Below are positions 26,802-35,402 of a stretch of DNA of 64,000 bases, piece by piece (the first letter of the stretch is position 1; the number at the start of each line of letters is the position of its first letter). The DNA lies in contig NZ_JABAII010000021.1 in NCBI RefSeq assembly GCF_012641405.1, forward strand, positions 47,713 to 111,712, given 5' to 3'. The notes under the pieces are model-generated. The model was not told the origin of the DNA. It searched no databases and worked only from the letters and a program-made list of their open reading frames with translations. A program made the translations under genes and the position numbers. The stretch is from Rhizobium sp. P40RR-XXII (lineage in GTDB: Bacteria > Pseudomonadota > Alphaproteobacteria > Rhizobiales > Rhizobiaceae).

Positions 26802-27064
26802 TGAATCGGATGTCGGGCCCATCTGAATGGGCTCCTCTCGAAGGGATGCGAACTGTCGCCCCGGTAATTCAAACAACCCCTAAGCTCGCTTAGCCTTTGA
26901 GAATATCACGCTTTATATCAGGCTGGCTGCCCGACCGCGGCTCGCGGATCCTTCGGCCCCCTTGCGCGTTTTCTCGATGAGGAAACAACCGGATCGGTCT
27001 GGCAGAGCCTGCGAGAAGCTGATGGCGCACGAAAATGACCGCGAAGATTCAAGGGATCGAAGAC
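26802..27064. other. Short gap
   Basis: No gene or clear signal is seen between the fic stop and the DUF899 gene, apart from AAGGGA at about 27048, which serves the DUF899 start. Confidence 0.4.
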
Positions 27065-27769
27065 ATGAACATGAGTGAGTTAAAACCCGCTGCGGAGCTG
27101 GCCGCGAAGCGAGTGTCCCGGTTCAAGAATGAAAGCCCGCAGTATTCCAAGGCCAGAACGGCCCTGCTGGCAGAAGAAATCGAAGTCCGACGCCATCTCA
27201 CCCGGCTTGCCGACCTTCGCCGGCAGCTACCCTCCGGCCCGGTCGTCGAAAAAGACTACCGGTTCAAGGACGAGAATGGTAACGAGATCGGACTTGCAGA
27301 ACTCTTCGGAAATCACGACACACTTGTGACGTATTTCTGGATGTTCGGTCCGCAGCGCGAACGGCCCTGCCCGATGTGCACAAACTTCCTTGGCGGCGCG
27401 AACGGCAACGGGGTCGATGTCAAACAACGAGTTGCGTTCAAGATCATTGGGCGAAGCTCTGTGGAACGACAACGGGCGTTTGCCATGGAACGAGGTTGGC
27501 ATGACCTGGATTTTGTTCAAACGGTAGGTGACGACTATGCCCGAGATTTAGGCCTGGTCGATGATGAGGGTTACGAATATCCGGGCTTCACTGTTTACCA
27601 GAAGAACGGATCGGAAATTCGTGTCTTCTACAATGCCGAAATGCCACGCGAAGCGGCCGATCCTGGACAGGATCCCAGAGGCGCTGTTGATATTGCACCG
27701 CTGTGGAATATTCTCGATATGACTCCGGCGGGGCGCGGCGCAGACTGGTATCCGAAGCTAAAATACTAA
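27065..27769 (+). CDS. DUF899 thioredoxin-like family protein
   Basis: The product has about 234 residues. It shows EKDYRFKDENGNEIGLAELF and YFWMFGPQRERPCPMCTNFL, the family-typical region with a CPMC pair in a thioredoxin-like fold, followed by the QRAFAMERGW helix. DUF899 proteins are often called dithiol-disulfide isomerase-like, but their role is not established. The frame opens at 27035, yet AAGGGA is well spaced from ATG 27065. It stands alone. Confidence 0.85.
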   Translation: MNMSELKPAAELAAKRVSRFKNESPQYSKARTALLAEEIEVRRHLTRLADLRRQLPSGPVVEKDYRFKDENGNEIGLAELFGNHDTLVTYFWMFGPQRERPCPMCTNFLGGANGNGVDVKQRVAFKIIGRSSVERQRAFAMERGWHDLDFVQTVGDDYARDLGLVDDEGYEYPGFTVYQKNGSEIRVFYNAEMPREAADPGQDPRGAVDIAPLWNILDMTPAGRGADWYPKLKY

Positions 27770-27791
27770 CGCTCGACTCCCTGCAGTTAAT

Positions 27792-27950
27792 CTAGCCTTG
27801 GCTATGAAGAAGCCTTAGCATATCGGCGTGTCGATGGACGAGCTTCCATTCTCCCTCCTCGCGTCGGAAGACCTCCGTCACGCGCAACGACATCGGAATC
27901 TCTCCGTCTTGACCAGCCATCCTGGGCTTTGGCATGCTGCAGTCCCGTCC
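27792..27950 (-). pseudogene. C-terminal remnant of a SnoaL/DUF4440-like protein
   Basis: A minus-strand frame reads MSLRVTEVFRREEGEWKLVH followed by RHADM and a stop. That is a characteristic final strand pair of the NTF2-like DUF4440/SnoaL proteins. The N-terminal two thirds are not found upstream, so this is a remnant. Confidence 0.6.
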
Positions 27951-28504
27951 AGAAGCCCAGGTTTCCATCCTACGAAGACTGAAGGATTTCGGGACTTCGA
28001 AACTGCCCCGCTTCCCTCCTTAAATGCGCCCCTTCTCGTTCGAAGCGTTGACCGCCGCCGGACCGTCGATCCGGTTCCCGGACGGAGGAAGGAAGGTCGC
28101 GGGGTCCGTGGGGCGTCGACATATTGATCAGGGGTCGCGGAGTTGCCGTTGATATAGTCAAGGGAAGCGCTCTCACAACGATTGACCTGGCACTTCATCC
28201 AGAGCTGGCATGGCTATCTCCTGTTGGCGAGGTGTGGAACACCATGGTAAGGACTTTATTCGGCGTCGGGATCGATGCCTCCTTGGTGTTGCTTCACCGC
28301 GGTCAGAACGCGCAACAGACTGGGCCATCTCATTCTATTGATCCCATCCTGAGATGGCCGTGTGCCGATCCCGAAGAGAAGCGAGGGCCTGCGAGAGACA
28401 TCAAACTACCGAGAAGCTGAAAGCTCAAAAGCGCTTGACGTCAATACGCCGAATAGGGAAGAGCCGGAAATACTATGTGAGCTTCAGTAAAGCATATTTC
28501 TTTG
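27951..28504. other. Gap without recognisable genes
   Basis: Two short plus-strand frames (27828-28127, 28124-28420) have no family resemblance and overlap the remnant on the other strand. I see no terminator or operator. Confidence 0.4.
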
Positions 28505-28969
28505 TCAGCGTAATGCCACCCTCTCTGACTTCTCCAAGCCCAGAAGTTGGCGTAGCGCGACGGTTGGCCCGACGAGGTCCTGCAACGTGTAGCCGTCAAG
28601 GACTTCGAGAAAGGCTGCGGTCGCGGTTGCAAGCGCGCGCTTGAGCACGCAGGCCGGCAATACCACGCAGGCATTACCGCCTTCGGCTTCCATGCAGGGA
28701 ACCAGCGCGAAGTCCGGCTCGCAGGCCCGAACGATGTCTCCGACCCTGATCGCCGATGCGTCATGAGCCAGGCGCATTCCCCCCTGACGTCCCCGTATGG
28801 TCTCGATCAGACCCTTCCTACCGAGTTCGTTGGTGATCTTCATTAGATGCGCCTTGGAGATACCGTAAGCCGCAGCCACTTCATCGATCGTCGACGGGTT
28901 CCCGCCCGGACGGAGACCGAGATACATCATCAGCCGCAATGCATAGTCGGAATAAACTGTCAGCCGCAT
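28505..28969 (-). CDS. nsrR: Rrf2-family regulator, NsrR-like nitric oxide sensor
   Basis: The 154-residue protein begins MRLTVYSDYALRLMMYLGL and has the Rrf2 winged helix (STIDEVAAAYGISKAHLMKITNEL is the recognition region). Three cysteines in CMEAEGGNACVVLPAC match the Fe-S cluster ligands of NsrR. AGGAAG precedes ATG 28969; an upstream start is open but lacks a site. It lies 77 bases downstream of the flavohaemoglobin gene on the same strand, the usual partner. It probably represses that gene until nitric oxide damages its cluster. Confidence 0.88.
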   Translation of the reverse strand: MRLTVYSDYALRLMMYLGLRPGGNPSTIDEVAAAYGISKAHLMKITNELGRKGLIETIRGRQGGMRLAHDASAIRVGDIVRACEPDFALVPCMEAEGGNACVVLPACVLKRALATATAAFLEVLDGYTLQDLVGPTVALRQLLGLEKSERVALR

Positions 28970-29046
28970 GAATTTCTTCCTGGTTCCATTTTGAAGCATA
29001 ATAGCAATCAGGCGGCGGAGCGAACTCCAACCGCCTGATGCTCATG

Positions 29047-30255
29047 TTATGCCGCCAAATCGTCGGCCGGACCGAAGAACTCGTAGTGGATCCTGTCTTT
29101 CGGAACGCCGGCTCTGTCCAATCCATTGACGAACGTCGTAAGGAACGGCTTTGGACCACACAAATAGATGTCGGCTTCCGTCAGTGGCGTGTTCTCGGCG
29201 AGCCACTCGAGGGTGACGAAGCCTTCCTGGTCGTAGTGAACGCCCTTCCGATCGTCGGAATGCGGCGCGCGATAGAAGATCGCCGACCTCATTCCGTCGC
29301 GGCCGAAGATGAGCTTGCGAACATGCTCGCCCATCGCGTGAACCTTGCCGTCTTCGGCGCCGTGAACGTAGTAGACATTCGCGTTCTCTTCTTTCGCTGC
29401 GATGGTTTCGAGCATGCTGACCATCGGCGTCAGGCCGACACCGCCGCTCAGCAAGACGACCGGTCGCGCCGTATTCTCCTTCAGGAAGAAATCGCCTGCC
29501 GGTGGCGCAACTTCGAGCACATCGCCGACGACCAGCTTGTCATGCAGATAGTTCGAAATCACACCCGAGGGCTCGCGCTTGACCGAAATTCTGTAGGTCT
29601 CGCCGTTCGGAGCAGAGGAGATGCTGTAGTTGCGGCGATGTTCACCCTTTCCGGGCACGGCTATCCGGAAGGTCAGATACTGGCCGGGGAGATGGCGCAG
29701 GACCGGCCTGTCATCTTCCGGCTTGAGTACGAAGGAGGTGATGATGTCGCTCTCGCGGCGTTTGTCGGCAATGCGGAAGCGGCGCCACCCGTTCCATCCG
29801 CCTTCAGTGGCGCTTAGCTCATCATAGACCTGCTTTTCCCTGCCGATGAGGATATCCGCTAGGAACCAGTAGGCCTCGCCCCAAGCTGCAAGCACTTCGT
29901 CGGTTGCGGCGTCGCCCAGCACCTGCTTGATGGCTGCGAGCAGTGCGTTGGCGACATGCGGATAATGATGCTCCTGAATCTGAAGGCCGACATGCTTTTG
30001 TGCGATCCGCTCGACCGCCGGCCCGAGGACGGCGAGGTTGTCGATATTCTGCGCATAGACGAGGATCGCCTGTGCCAGCGCCTTCGTCTGCCCGCCGCCT
30101 TCGCCTTGGTGGGACTGGTTGAAGAGGTTGCGAACCTCCTCGTCCTTGAAAAGCAGTAGATACATGGCGGCGGTGATCTCGGTGCCGTGGGCTGCAAGCG
30201 CGGGTACGGTGGCCTGCACGATTGCCTTGGTTGCCGCGCTCAGTTCTCTAGCCAT
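29047..30255 (-). CDS. hmp: Flavohaemoglobin (nitric oxide dioxygenase)
   Basis: A 402-residue two-part enzyme. The N-terminal globin domain (1-140) has the proximal-histidine helix IAQKHVGLQIQEHHYPHVA. The reductase part has the FAD motif RNYSISSAPNG, the NAD motif LLSGGVGLTPMVSML and the FAD-contact end YEFFGP. It oxidises NO to nitrate using O2 and NAD(P)H in the cytoplasm. GGAG precedes the ATG. The following nsrR gene and the imperfect palindrome upstream suggest NO-dependent control. Confidence 0.96.
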   Translation of the reverse strand: MARELSAATKAIVQATVPALAAHGTEITAAMYLLLFKDEEVRNLFNQSHQGEGGGQTKALAQAILVYAQNIDNLAVLGPAVERIAQKHVGLQIQEHHYPHVANALLAAIKQVLGDAATDEVLAAWGEAYWFLADILIGREKQVYDELSATEGGWNGWRRFRIADKRRESDIITSFVLKPEDDRPVLRHLPGQYLTFRIAVPGKGEHRRNYSISSAPNGETYRISVKREPSGVISNYLHDKLVVGDVLEVAPPAGDFFLKENTARPVVLLSGGVGLTPMVSMLETIAAKEENANVYYVHGAEDGKVHAMGEHVRKLIFGRDGMRSAIFYRAPHSDDRKGVHYDQEGFVTLEWLAENTPLTEADIYLCGPKPFLTTFVNGLDRAGVPKDRIHYEFFGPADDLAA

Positions 30256-30302
30256 TTCGGATCTCCATGATTTTGATAGTGGCGGGAACCGATGTATGCC
30301 TT

Positions 30303-30327
30303 AAAACATATATCAACAATGTATCTT
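30303..30327. promoter_or_regulatory. Candidate NsrR site upstream of hmp
   Basis: A 25-base AT-rich imperfect palindrome lies about 50 bases before the hmp start. Read on the minus strand it opens AAGATACAT and closes ATATATGTTTT. The AAGATACAT arm resembles the AAGATGCAT-like half-site of NsrR. The arms match at about six of nine positions, so this is only a candidate. Confidence 0.4.
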
Positions 30328-30454
30328 TTTGCATTAGCGATGCCCTGTGCGGTTCTGCCACACGTGAGCCCAGCATAGTCAGGCCCATTCGTTTCCCAAC
30401 CACGCCCCATCGATTTTTCAGTTACAGCGATCTGAGGTTGATCTAAGGGCTGTC

Positions 30455-30491
30455 AAATGAGCTCACCGACGAGTACTTGACGAGCTCATTT
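30455..30491. terminator. Stem-loop AAATGAGCTC/GAGCTCATTT
   Basis: A perfect 10-bp stem with a 17-base loop lies about 30 bases beyond the stop of the SDR remnant. No strong T-run follows, so it is terminator-like at best. Confidence 0.4.
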
Positions 30492-30521
30492 TGAGGGTAA
30501 CGTTGATAATTCTCTCCATTT

Positions 30522-30795
30522 TTATTCTGAAATACCGGTGATGTCGGGCGTCTGCCAGGCAAGGTGCTGTCCGCTGTCGACCGCGATCATTTGGCCGGTG
30601 ATACTCTCGGCGCGCGCTAGATAGGCAACCGTTTCGGCAACCTGATTAGGGACACCCCCGCGGCCGAGCAGAACGACGCCCGATTGGCGTGCAAAGTCAG
30701 CCTCGCTTTGCCTTGCATTGCTGAGAGTGGGACCTGGTCCCACAGCAGTTGCCCGTATTCGAGGCGCAAGAGCTGAGCAAAGGTCCTCGTTGCGG
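30522..30795 (-). pseudogene. C-terminal remnant of an SDR-family reductase
   Basis: The frame reads SALAPRIRATAVGPGPTLSN and ARQSEADFARQSG, then ESITGQMIAVDSGQHLAWQT before its stop. This is the C-terminal third of a short-chain dehydrogenase of the pteridine-reductase-like type common in rhizobia. The TGxxxGxG motif and the YxxxK active site are missing. It lies 60 bases beyond the ribokinase gene. Confidence 0.75.
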
Positions 30796-30854
30796 TACGT
30801 GAAGACGGCGGCGAGGACGATTAAACGGGATTATCAAGGAAGCTGTTCGTTCCG

Positions 30855-31784
30855 TCACGCAGAACTGAGGAGCGCCTCGATTTCGCTTCGCGCGGGCATG
30901 GCGGGCGCTGTACCGGGGCGCGTCACTGCAATGCCGGCGGTCACCGACGCAAAACGCACGGCGTCAATCGGCGCGCGTCCTTCGGCAAGGGCTGCCGCAA
31001 AGCCGCCAAGAAAGGCATCCCCGGCTCCGGTCGTGTCGATCACCTTTCCTGCGGCAATAGCCGGAACGAACTCGCTATGGCCTGGCGTTCGATACAGCGA
31101 TCCTCGCCCGCCGAGCGTGATGATTGCTGTCTTCGCACCGCGCTGGAGAAGCGTCTCGGCGGCCCTCATTGCCTGCTCGTCGGTGTCGACCGGATGGCCG
31201 ACGATACCTGCGGCCTCAATCTCGTTCGGGACGATGAAGTCACATAACGGATAGATACTATCGGGGATCACCTGTGCCGGCGCGGGGTTGAAGATCGTCG
31301 TAACGTCAGCCTTCTTCGCGATCGAAAGACCGTGGATGGCGGCTTCGATGGGCTGCTCGAGCTGGGTCATGAAGATAGAAGCGGCTTCGATTTCCGCGCG
31401 GTTGGCATCAACATCTTCAATGCCGATTAGGCCGGCAGCGCCAGGGGCTACGATAATGGCGTTATCGCCGTTGTCCTCGTTGACGAAGATGAAGGCGGCA
31501 CCGGTCGAGACGCCTTCCACGCGCACCACATTGGCCTTCACGCCTGCTGCCGCATAGGCCGCAAGCGCCATGTCACCGAAGGGATCGTTGCCCACACGCG
31601 AGATAAAGGTGACGTGGCCGCCTGCTTTTGCCGCGGCAATTGCCTGGTTGGAGCCTTTGCCACCAGGACCGAGAGAAAAGCCAGAACCGATCAAGGTTTC
31701 GGCGACATGCGGCAGACGCTTGGCCTTATAGGCGGTATCGGCGGCGAAGATGCCAAGAATAACGATGGTCTTTCTGTCACTCAT
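30855..31784 (-). CDS. rbsK: Ribokinase (PfkB family)
   Basis: The 309-residue kinase has the N-terminal IVILGIFAADTAYKAKRLP, the substrate segment GGKGSNQAIAAAKAGG and the C-terminal VIDTTGAGDAFLGGFAAAL with the catalytic aspartate. The family phosphorylates ribose or related pentoses at O5 with ATP. It overlaps the mutarotase gene by four bases (ATGA). Being downstream of a sugar importer and a RbsD/FucU-type mutarotase, it should act on the imported sugar; ribose is likely but not certain. Confidence 0.88.
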   Translation of the reverse strand: MSDRKTIVILGIFAADTAYKAKRLPHVAETLIGSGFSLGPGGKGSNQAIAAAKAGGHVTFISRVGNDPFGDMALAAYAAAGVKANVVRVEGVSTGAAFIFVNEDNGDNAIIVAPGAAGLIGIEDVDANRAEIEAASIFMTQLEQPIEAAIHGLSIAKKADVTTIFNPAPAQVIPDSIYPLCDFIVPNEIEAAGIVGHPVDTDEQAMRAAETLLQRGAKTAIITLGGRGSLYRTPGHSEFVPAIAAGKVIDTTGAGDAFLGGFAAALAEGRAPIDAVRFASVTAGIAVTRPGTAPAMPARSEIEALLSSA

Positions 31785-32242
31785 CGCGCCACCTCATTGG
31801 CTGGGATGACACCCTTGGTGAGAATGAAGCAGCCGTAGAACCGCGTCTCGCCAGTCGCGATAACGCAATAGGCCTTGCGGGCAATGTCGTAGAAAGCCAT
31901 CCGCTCAATCGGATACATGGGTGCCGCCTTATTCTCTGCGCGATCGACTACGGCTTGCACTTCCCGCTGCACGTCTGGGATTTCGTCCGGTTTGCCGATT
32001 ACTTCCATGCGGCCAACCGAGGGCTGCAGCGGCGTGTCGAGCGGGAAGACAGAGAGGATTGCCTCGATCGCCCTTGGTGCGGGCGTATTCTCCATTGTCA
32101 AAAGACCACCGAGCAGCGAGTGCCGGGCCACCGAATCCGAAGGGAAGTTCGTGTCCGAAACCACGAGGTAATCGCCATGCCCCATCTTGGACAGCGCCTG
32201 GAGAATATCTCCATTGAGTTCTGGCCTGATACCTTTGAGCAT
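31781..32242 (-). CDS. RbsD/FucU-family sugar mutarotase
   Basis: The 153-residue protein begins MLKGIRPELNGDILQALSKM. It has GHGDYLVVSDTNFP with the catalytic histidine region, and ends ETRFYGCFILTKGVI. This is the pattern of the FucU branch of the RbsD/FucU family, which interconverts anomers of fucose or ribose. AAAGGAG lies before the ATG. It starts seven bases after the lacI stop and is coupled to the ribokinase gene. Confidence 0.9.
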   Translation of the reverse strand: MLKGIRPELNGDILQALSKMGHGDYLVVSDTNFPSDSVARHSLLGGLLTMENTPAPRAIEAILSVFPLDTPLQPSVGRMEVIGKPDEIPDVQREVQAVVDRAENKAAPMYPIERMAFYDIARKAYCVIATGETRFYGCFILTKGVIPANEVAR

Positions 32243-32249
32243 TGATTCT

Positions 32250-33287
32250 TCACTCCTTTTGGCGGCTCTTCCGGCCTGTTTTCAATTGATGTCCGGCTTG
32301 GTCTGGCGGTGGCGCTGTCGACCCGCGGATGATGAGCGAGGCGCTCAAGGCCTCGTCTCCAGGTTCTGATACCCTTTCGAGCAATAATTTGACCGCGCGC
32401 CTGGCCAGTTGGTCCGTCGGCTGGCGCACGGTCGTCAGGCGTGGCACGACAAGATTGGCGAGATGAATATCGTCGAAACCAGCGATGGAGAGGACGCCCG
32501 GCACATCGAGGCCAAGGTCCCGCGCCGCACGAAGGACTCCAATCGCCTGCTGATCGCTGGCAGCGGCGATAGCCGTTGACCGCATATTCGGCGGCTGTGC
32601 AAGAAGCCGCCGCGCGATGACCTCGCCGGATTCGTAGTCGAACCGGCCGGAGAATATTTTAAGCTCCGCCTTTTCATCCAATGCGCGGATGCGGTTCACG
32701 AAGCCCTCGCGGCGCGCGCGCCCGGCCTCAGTATCGGCCGGACCGGCAATATAGGCGATGCGCCGATGGCCGAGTTCGTAAAAATGATCGGCAACGAGTG
32801 CCGCCGCCTCGGCATGATTGATGGAAATCAGCGGAAAATCGGCAAAGCGGCGATCGAGCGACACGATCGGCACCTTGGATTTCACATGCGCGGGATGGGT
32901 GACATTCGCCGCGACAATGATGATACCGCGCACAGAACGATCGAGAAAGGCCGAAATGTGGCTCTGCTCAGCCTCGCGGTCATTGTGAGAACTCGCCAGC
33001 ATCAGCGAATGGCGGTGCTCAAGTGCCGCACGTTCGGCGCTGGCCGCCATTTGCGAGAAGAACGGGTTGGTTATATCGGGAACGATCAGCCCGATGACAT
33101 CCGTCTTGCTGGTACGCAGCGCCCTGGCCATGACATTCGGGCGATAGCCGAGCGCGTCGATCGCATCATGGACCTTGTCGCGCAGCACTGTCTTGACGGA
33201 AAGCTCGCCAGCGAGTACTCGCGATACTGTACCCACCGAGACACCCGCCAGCGTGGCGACATCCTTGACTGTGGGTATCTTGTCCAT
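32250..33287 (-). CDS. LacI-family regulator of the second sugar operon
   Basis: The 345-residue regulator has the helix-turn-helix PTVKDVATLAGVSVGTVSRV, the hinge region PNVMARALRTSKT and an effector domain with LIVPDITNPFFSQM. It lies inside the operon, 15 bases after the permease stop. The likely targets are the twin ATGAAACGTTTCAT palindromes between the binding-protein gene and the divergent ATPase gene. GTG at 33293 is an alternative start. Confidence 0.92.
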   Translation of the reverse strand: MDKIPTVKDVATLAGVSVGTVSRVLAGELSVKTVLRDKVHDAIDALGYRPNVMARALRTSKTDVIGLIVPDITNPFFSQMAASAERAALEHRHSLMLASSHNDREAEQSHISAFLDRSVRGIIIVAANVTHPAHVKSKVPIVSLDRRFADFPLISINHAEAAALVADHFYELGHRRIAYIAGPADTEAGRARREGFVNRIRALDEKAELKIFSGRFDYESGEVIARRLLAQPPNMRSTAIAAASDQQAIGVLRAARDLGLDVPGVLSIAGFDDIHLANLVVPRLTTVRQPTDQLARRAVKLLLERVSEPGDEALSASLIIRGSTAPPPDQAGHQLKTGRKSRQKE

Positions 33288-33302
33288 ATGCACACGCTGC
33301 CG

Positions 33303-34214
33303 CTATTTCACTGCGCCGGCTGTCATGCCCGCGATGATGTGTTTTTCGAGCAGGATGCCAACGAATACAAGTGGCAAGATCCCGGCCGTCGAAAGCGCCG
33401 CCATGGACCACCAGTTGATCCCCTGACTGCCCGTCTGGCTGGCGATCATGACCGGTAGCGTATTGGTGTTCGTCGATGTCAGCAGGGCTGCGAAGAAATA
33501 TTCGTTCCAGCACAGGATCAGAGCGAGGATGAAGGCTGCAACCATACCCGGCGCCACCAGCGGCACGATGATGCGGCTGAACGCGCCCCAGATCGACAGT
33601 CCGTCGACGAGTGCGGCTTCCTCGAGCTCCACAGGGATGGTCGCGAACTGGTCACGCATGATCCAGATGACGATCGGCAGAACCATCAGCGTATAGACCG
33701 CAATCAGTCCGCCAAAGGTATCAAGGAGAGCAAGCTGCTTGTAGAGGACCAGAAATGGCAGGGCCAGAACAACCGGAGGCATGATGAGCTGCGACAAGAA
33801 GAAAAAGGATATGTCGGAATTGCGCATATGGCCGAATTTATAGGAGAAGCGGCTGAGCCCATAGGCGGCAAGCGATCCAAGGAAGACGGCGAGCGCCGAG
33901 GCTGTCCCCGAAATCACGGCGCTGTTCCATAGCCGGCGCATAAACTCGTCACGAACGGTCGAAGTCTGGGTGAGCGCGTCAGGTGATAGCCCGAGAGAGC
34001 GCCAGCCGAGCCAACTCGGCGTGAATTCGTACCAAGGCACAATATTGCCCTTCATAACGTCGGGCGCTGTCTTGAAGGAAGTCGAAATTGTCCAGAAAAG
34101 TGGAAAAAGGCTGACGATCGCCCAGGTTACGAGGAGGCCGTAGACAACAAAGCGCATTGCCCACCAACGCGCGCGTTGACGGCGGGCGAACTTGTCAAAG
34201 TCAATTGCAGCCAT
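33303..34214 (-). CDS. ABC sugar importer permease (second operon), MalG type
   Basis: A 303-residue six-helix permease with the EAA loop TIPVELEEAALVDGLSIWGA and the ending EKHIIAGMTAGAVK that is characteristic of CUT1 second permeases. Its ATG overlaps the stop of the preceding permease (TGATG), indicating coupling. It pairs with the protein encoded at 34214-35332 and the ATPase encoded divergently at 37421. Confidence 0.95.
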   Translation of the reverse strand: MAAIDFDKFARRQRARWWAMRFVVYGLLVTWAIVSLFPLFWTISTSFKTAPDVMKGNIVPWYEFTPSWLGWRSLGLSPDALTQTSTVRDEFMRRLWNSAVISGTASALAVFLGSLAAYGLSRFSYKFGHMRNSDISFFFLSQLIMPPVVLALPFLVLYKQLALLDTFGGLIAVYTLMVLPIVIWIMRDQFATIPVELEEAALVDGLSIWGAFSRIIVPLVAPGMVAAFILALILCWNEYFFAALLTSTNTNTLPVMIASQTGSQGINWWSMAALSTAGILPLVFVGILLEKHIIAGMTAGAVK

Positions 34215-35332
34215 CAGATTCTCCCCGTCATGCGCTTGACGATGCGGTCGGAAACATTGATCAGCGTTGTCATACCAATGACGATAATTGCCAGGTAGAC
34301 GAGCGCCAGAAGCGTTCCATATCCGACGTTCGAACGATCGCGATATTCGCGATAGATGAAGCTGGTGACGGAATCCGTGGCGCCACCCGGGCCGCCGGCC
34401 GTGACCGTGATGATGATGTCAGCGAGCTTCAGCTTGAAGATGATGCGGATCATGACCGTCGTCACCGAAACCGGCAGCATCAGCGGGAAGATGACTTGCC
34501 AGAAGCGCTGCCATTTCGTTGCGCCATCGACTTCCGCAGCCTCCAGTACTTCGCGTGACAGCGACTGCAGGCCGGCAAGAAGCATGATCATCATGAAAGG
34601 AATGAACGTCCAAGCATCCATGATCATGATCGAAAACTTCGCGGTCAGTGGATCGCCGAAGAAAGACGGATTTTCCCAGCCTAGCCACCGAGCAAGCCGA
34701 GCAATTGGCCCGAAGCGCGTCTCCAGCATCGACTTTCCGACCATCCAGCCCACAGCAACCGGTGACAGCATGAGCGGGAGGAGAAACGTCACGCGCCAGA
34801 ATTTGCGAGCAACGATCTCCTGGTTCAGCAGCAGTGCCAAACCAAAGGCAATCGCATATTCAACCGCGATAGCAAGGACATAATAGCCCATGTTGATAAG
34901 CGCATTGAGATAAAACGCGTCCCCCAGCATTTGCCGCAGATTATCCAGGCCGTTGAATTGCCGTCCTGTCGGCGAAGCCAGGTTCCAGTCGGAAAATCCG
35001 ACCCAAAGCGCAAATAGAAGCGGAAATACCACCATGGACACGACGAAAAGGGCGGCTGGCAGCACGAACAGCGCCTTCTTTCCCGCCTCACCATGAATGA
35101 CGACACGCGTCACGCAAAGGACTGCTGCCCAGATAAAATAGGCGTAGAGCACGGGCCGCCAATTTTCGAAGCCCCATTGCGCCCAGCCGAGGTCATGGGA
35201 CGCCTGGAGCATAAACGAAACGGCAAACCAGGCCGCACTCACCCAGAGGGCTGCATAACCCCAAAGGCGCCGGCTCGCCGAAATCGAGCCGGTCTCGACC
35301 GTATGCAACAGATCGCCTTCCATTGTCGACAT
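34214..35332 (-). CDS. ABC sugar importer permease (second operon), MalF type
   Basis: The 372-residue permease is longer than usual. It has an N-terminal extension with extra hydrophobic segments (about 20-45 and 55-75) before the six-helix core and the EAA loop LSREVLEAAEVDGATKWQRF. I chose ATG 35332 because GGGGA is six bases upstream; TTG at 35347 is also open. A strong hairpin separates it from the binding-protein gene. Confidence 0.93.
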   Translation of the reverse strand: MSTMEGDLLHTVETGSISASRRLWGYAALWVSAAWFAVSFMLQASHDLGWAQWGFENWRPVLYAYFIWAAVLCVTRVVIHGEAGKKALFVLPAALFVVSMVVFPLLFALWVGFSDWNLASPTGRQFNGLDNLRQMLGDAFYLNALINMGYYVLAIAVEYAIAFGLALLLNQEIVARKFWRVTFLLPLMLSPVAVGWMVGKSMLETRFGPIARLARWLGWENPSFFGDPLTAKFSIMIMDAWTFIPFMMIMLLAGLQSLSREVLEAAEVDGATKWQRFWQVIFPLMLPVSVTTVMIRIIFKLKLADIIITVTAGGPGGATDSVTSFIYREYRDRSNVGYGTLLALVYLAIIVIGMTTLINVSDRIVKRMTGRI

Positions 35333-35358
35333 AATAGTCCCCGCCAAGCTATTCGAAG

Positions 35359-35385
35359 GCCGGCGGAACGCGACGTTCCGCCGGC
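35359..35385 (-). promoter_or_regulatory. Intercistronic hairpin after the second binding-protein gene
   Basis: GCCGGCGGAACG and CGTTCCGCCGGC form a perfect 12-bp stem with the 3-base loop CGA, in the 70-base gap between the binding-protein stop and the first permease. No T-run follows. The position is the same as that of the hairpins at 15371 and 44611. Confidence 0.75.
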
Positions 35386-35402
35386 TTAATCACCTTACGG
35401 GA

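Noticed and set aside
30455..30491. Calling the stem-loop a definite terminator
   Set aside because: The loop is long and no T-run follows, so it is listed only with low confidence.
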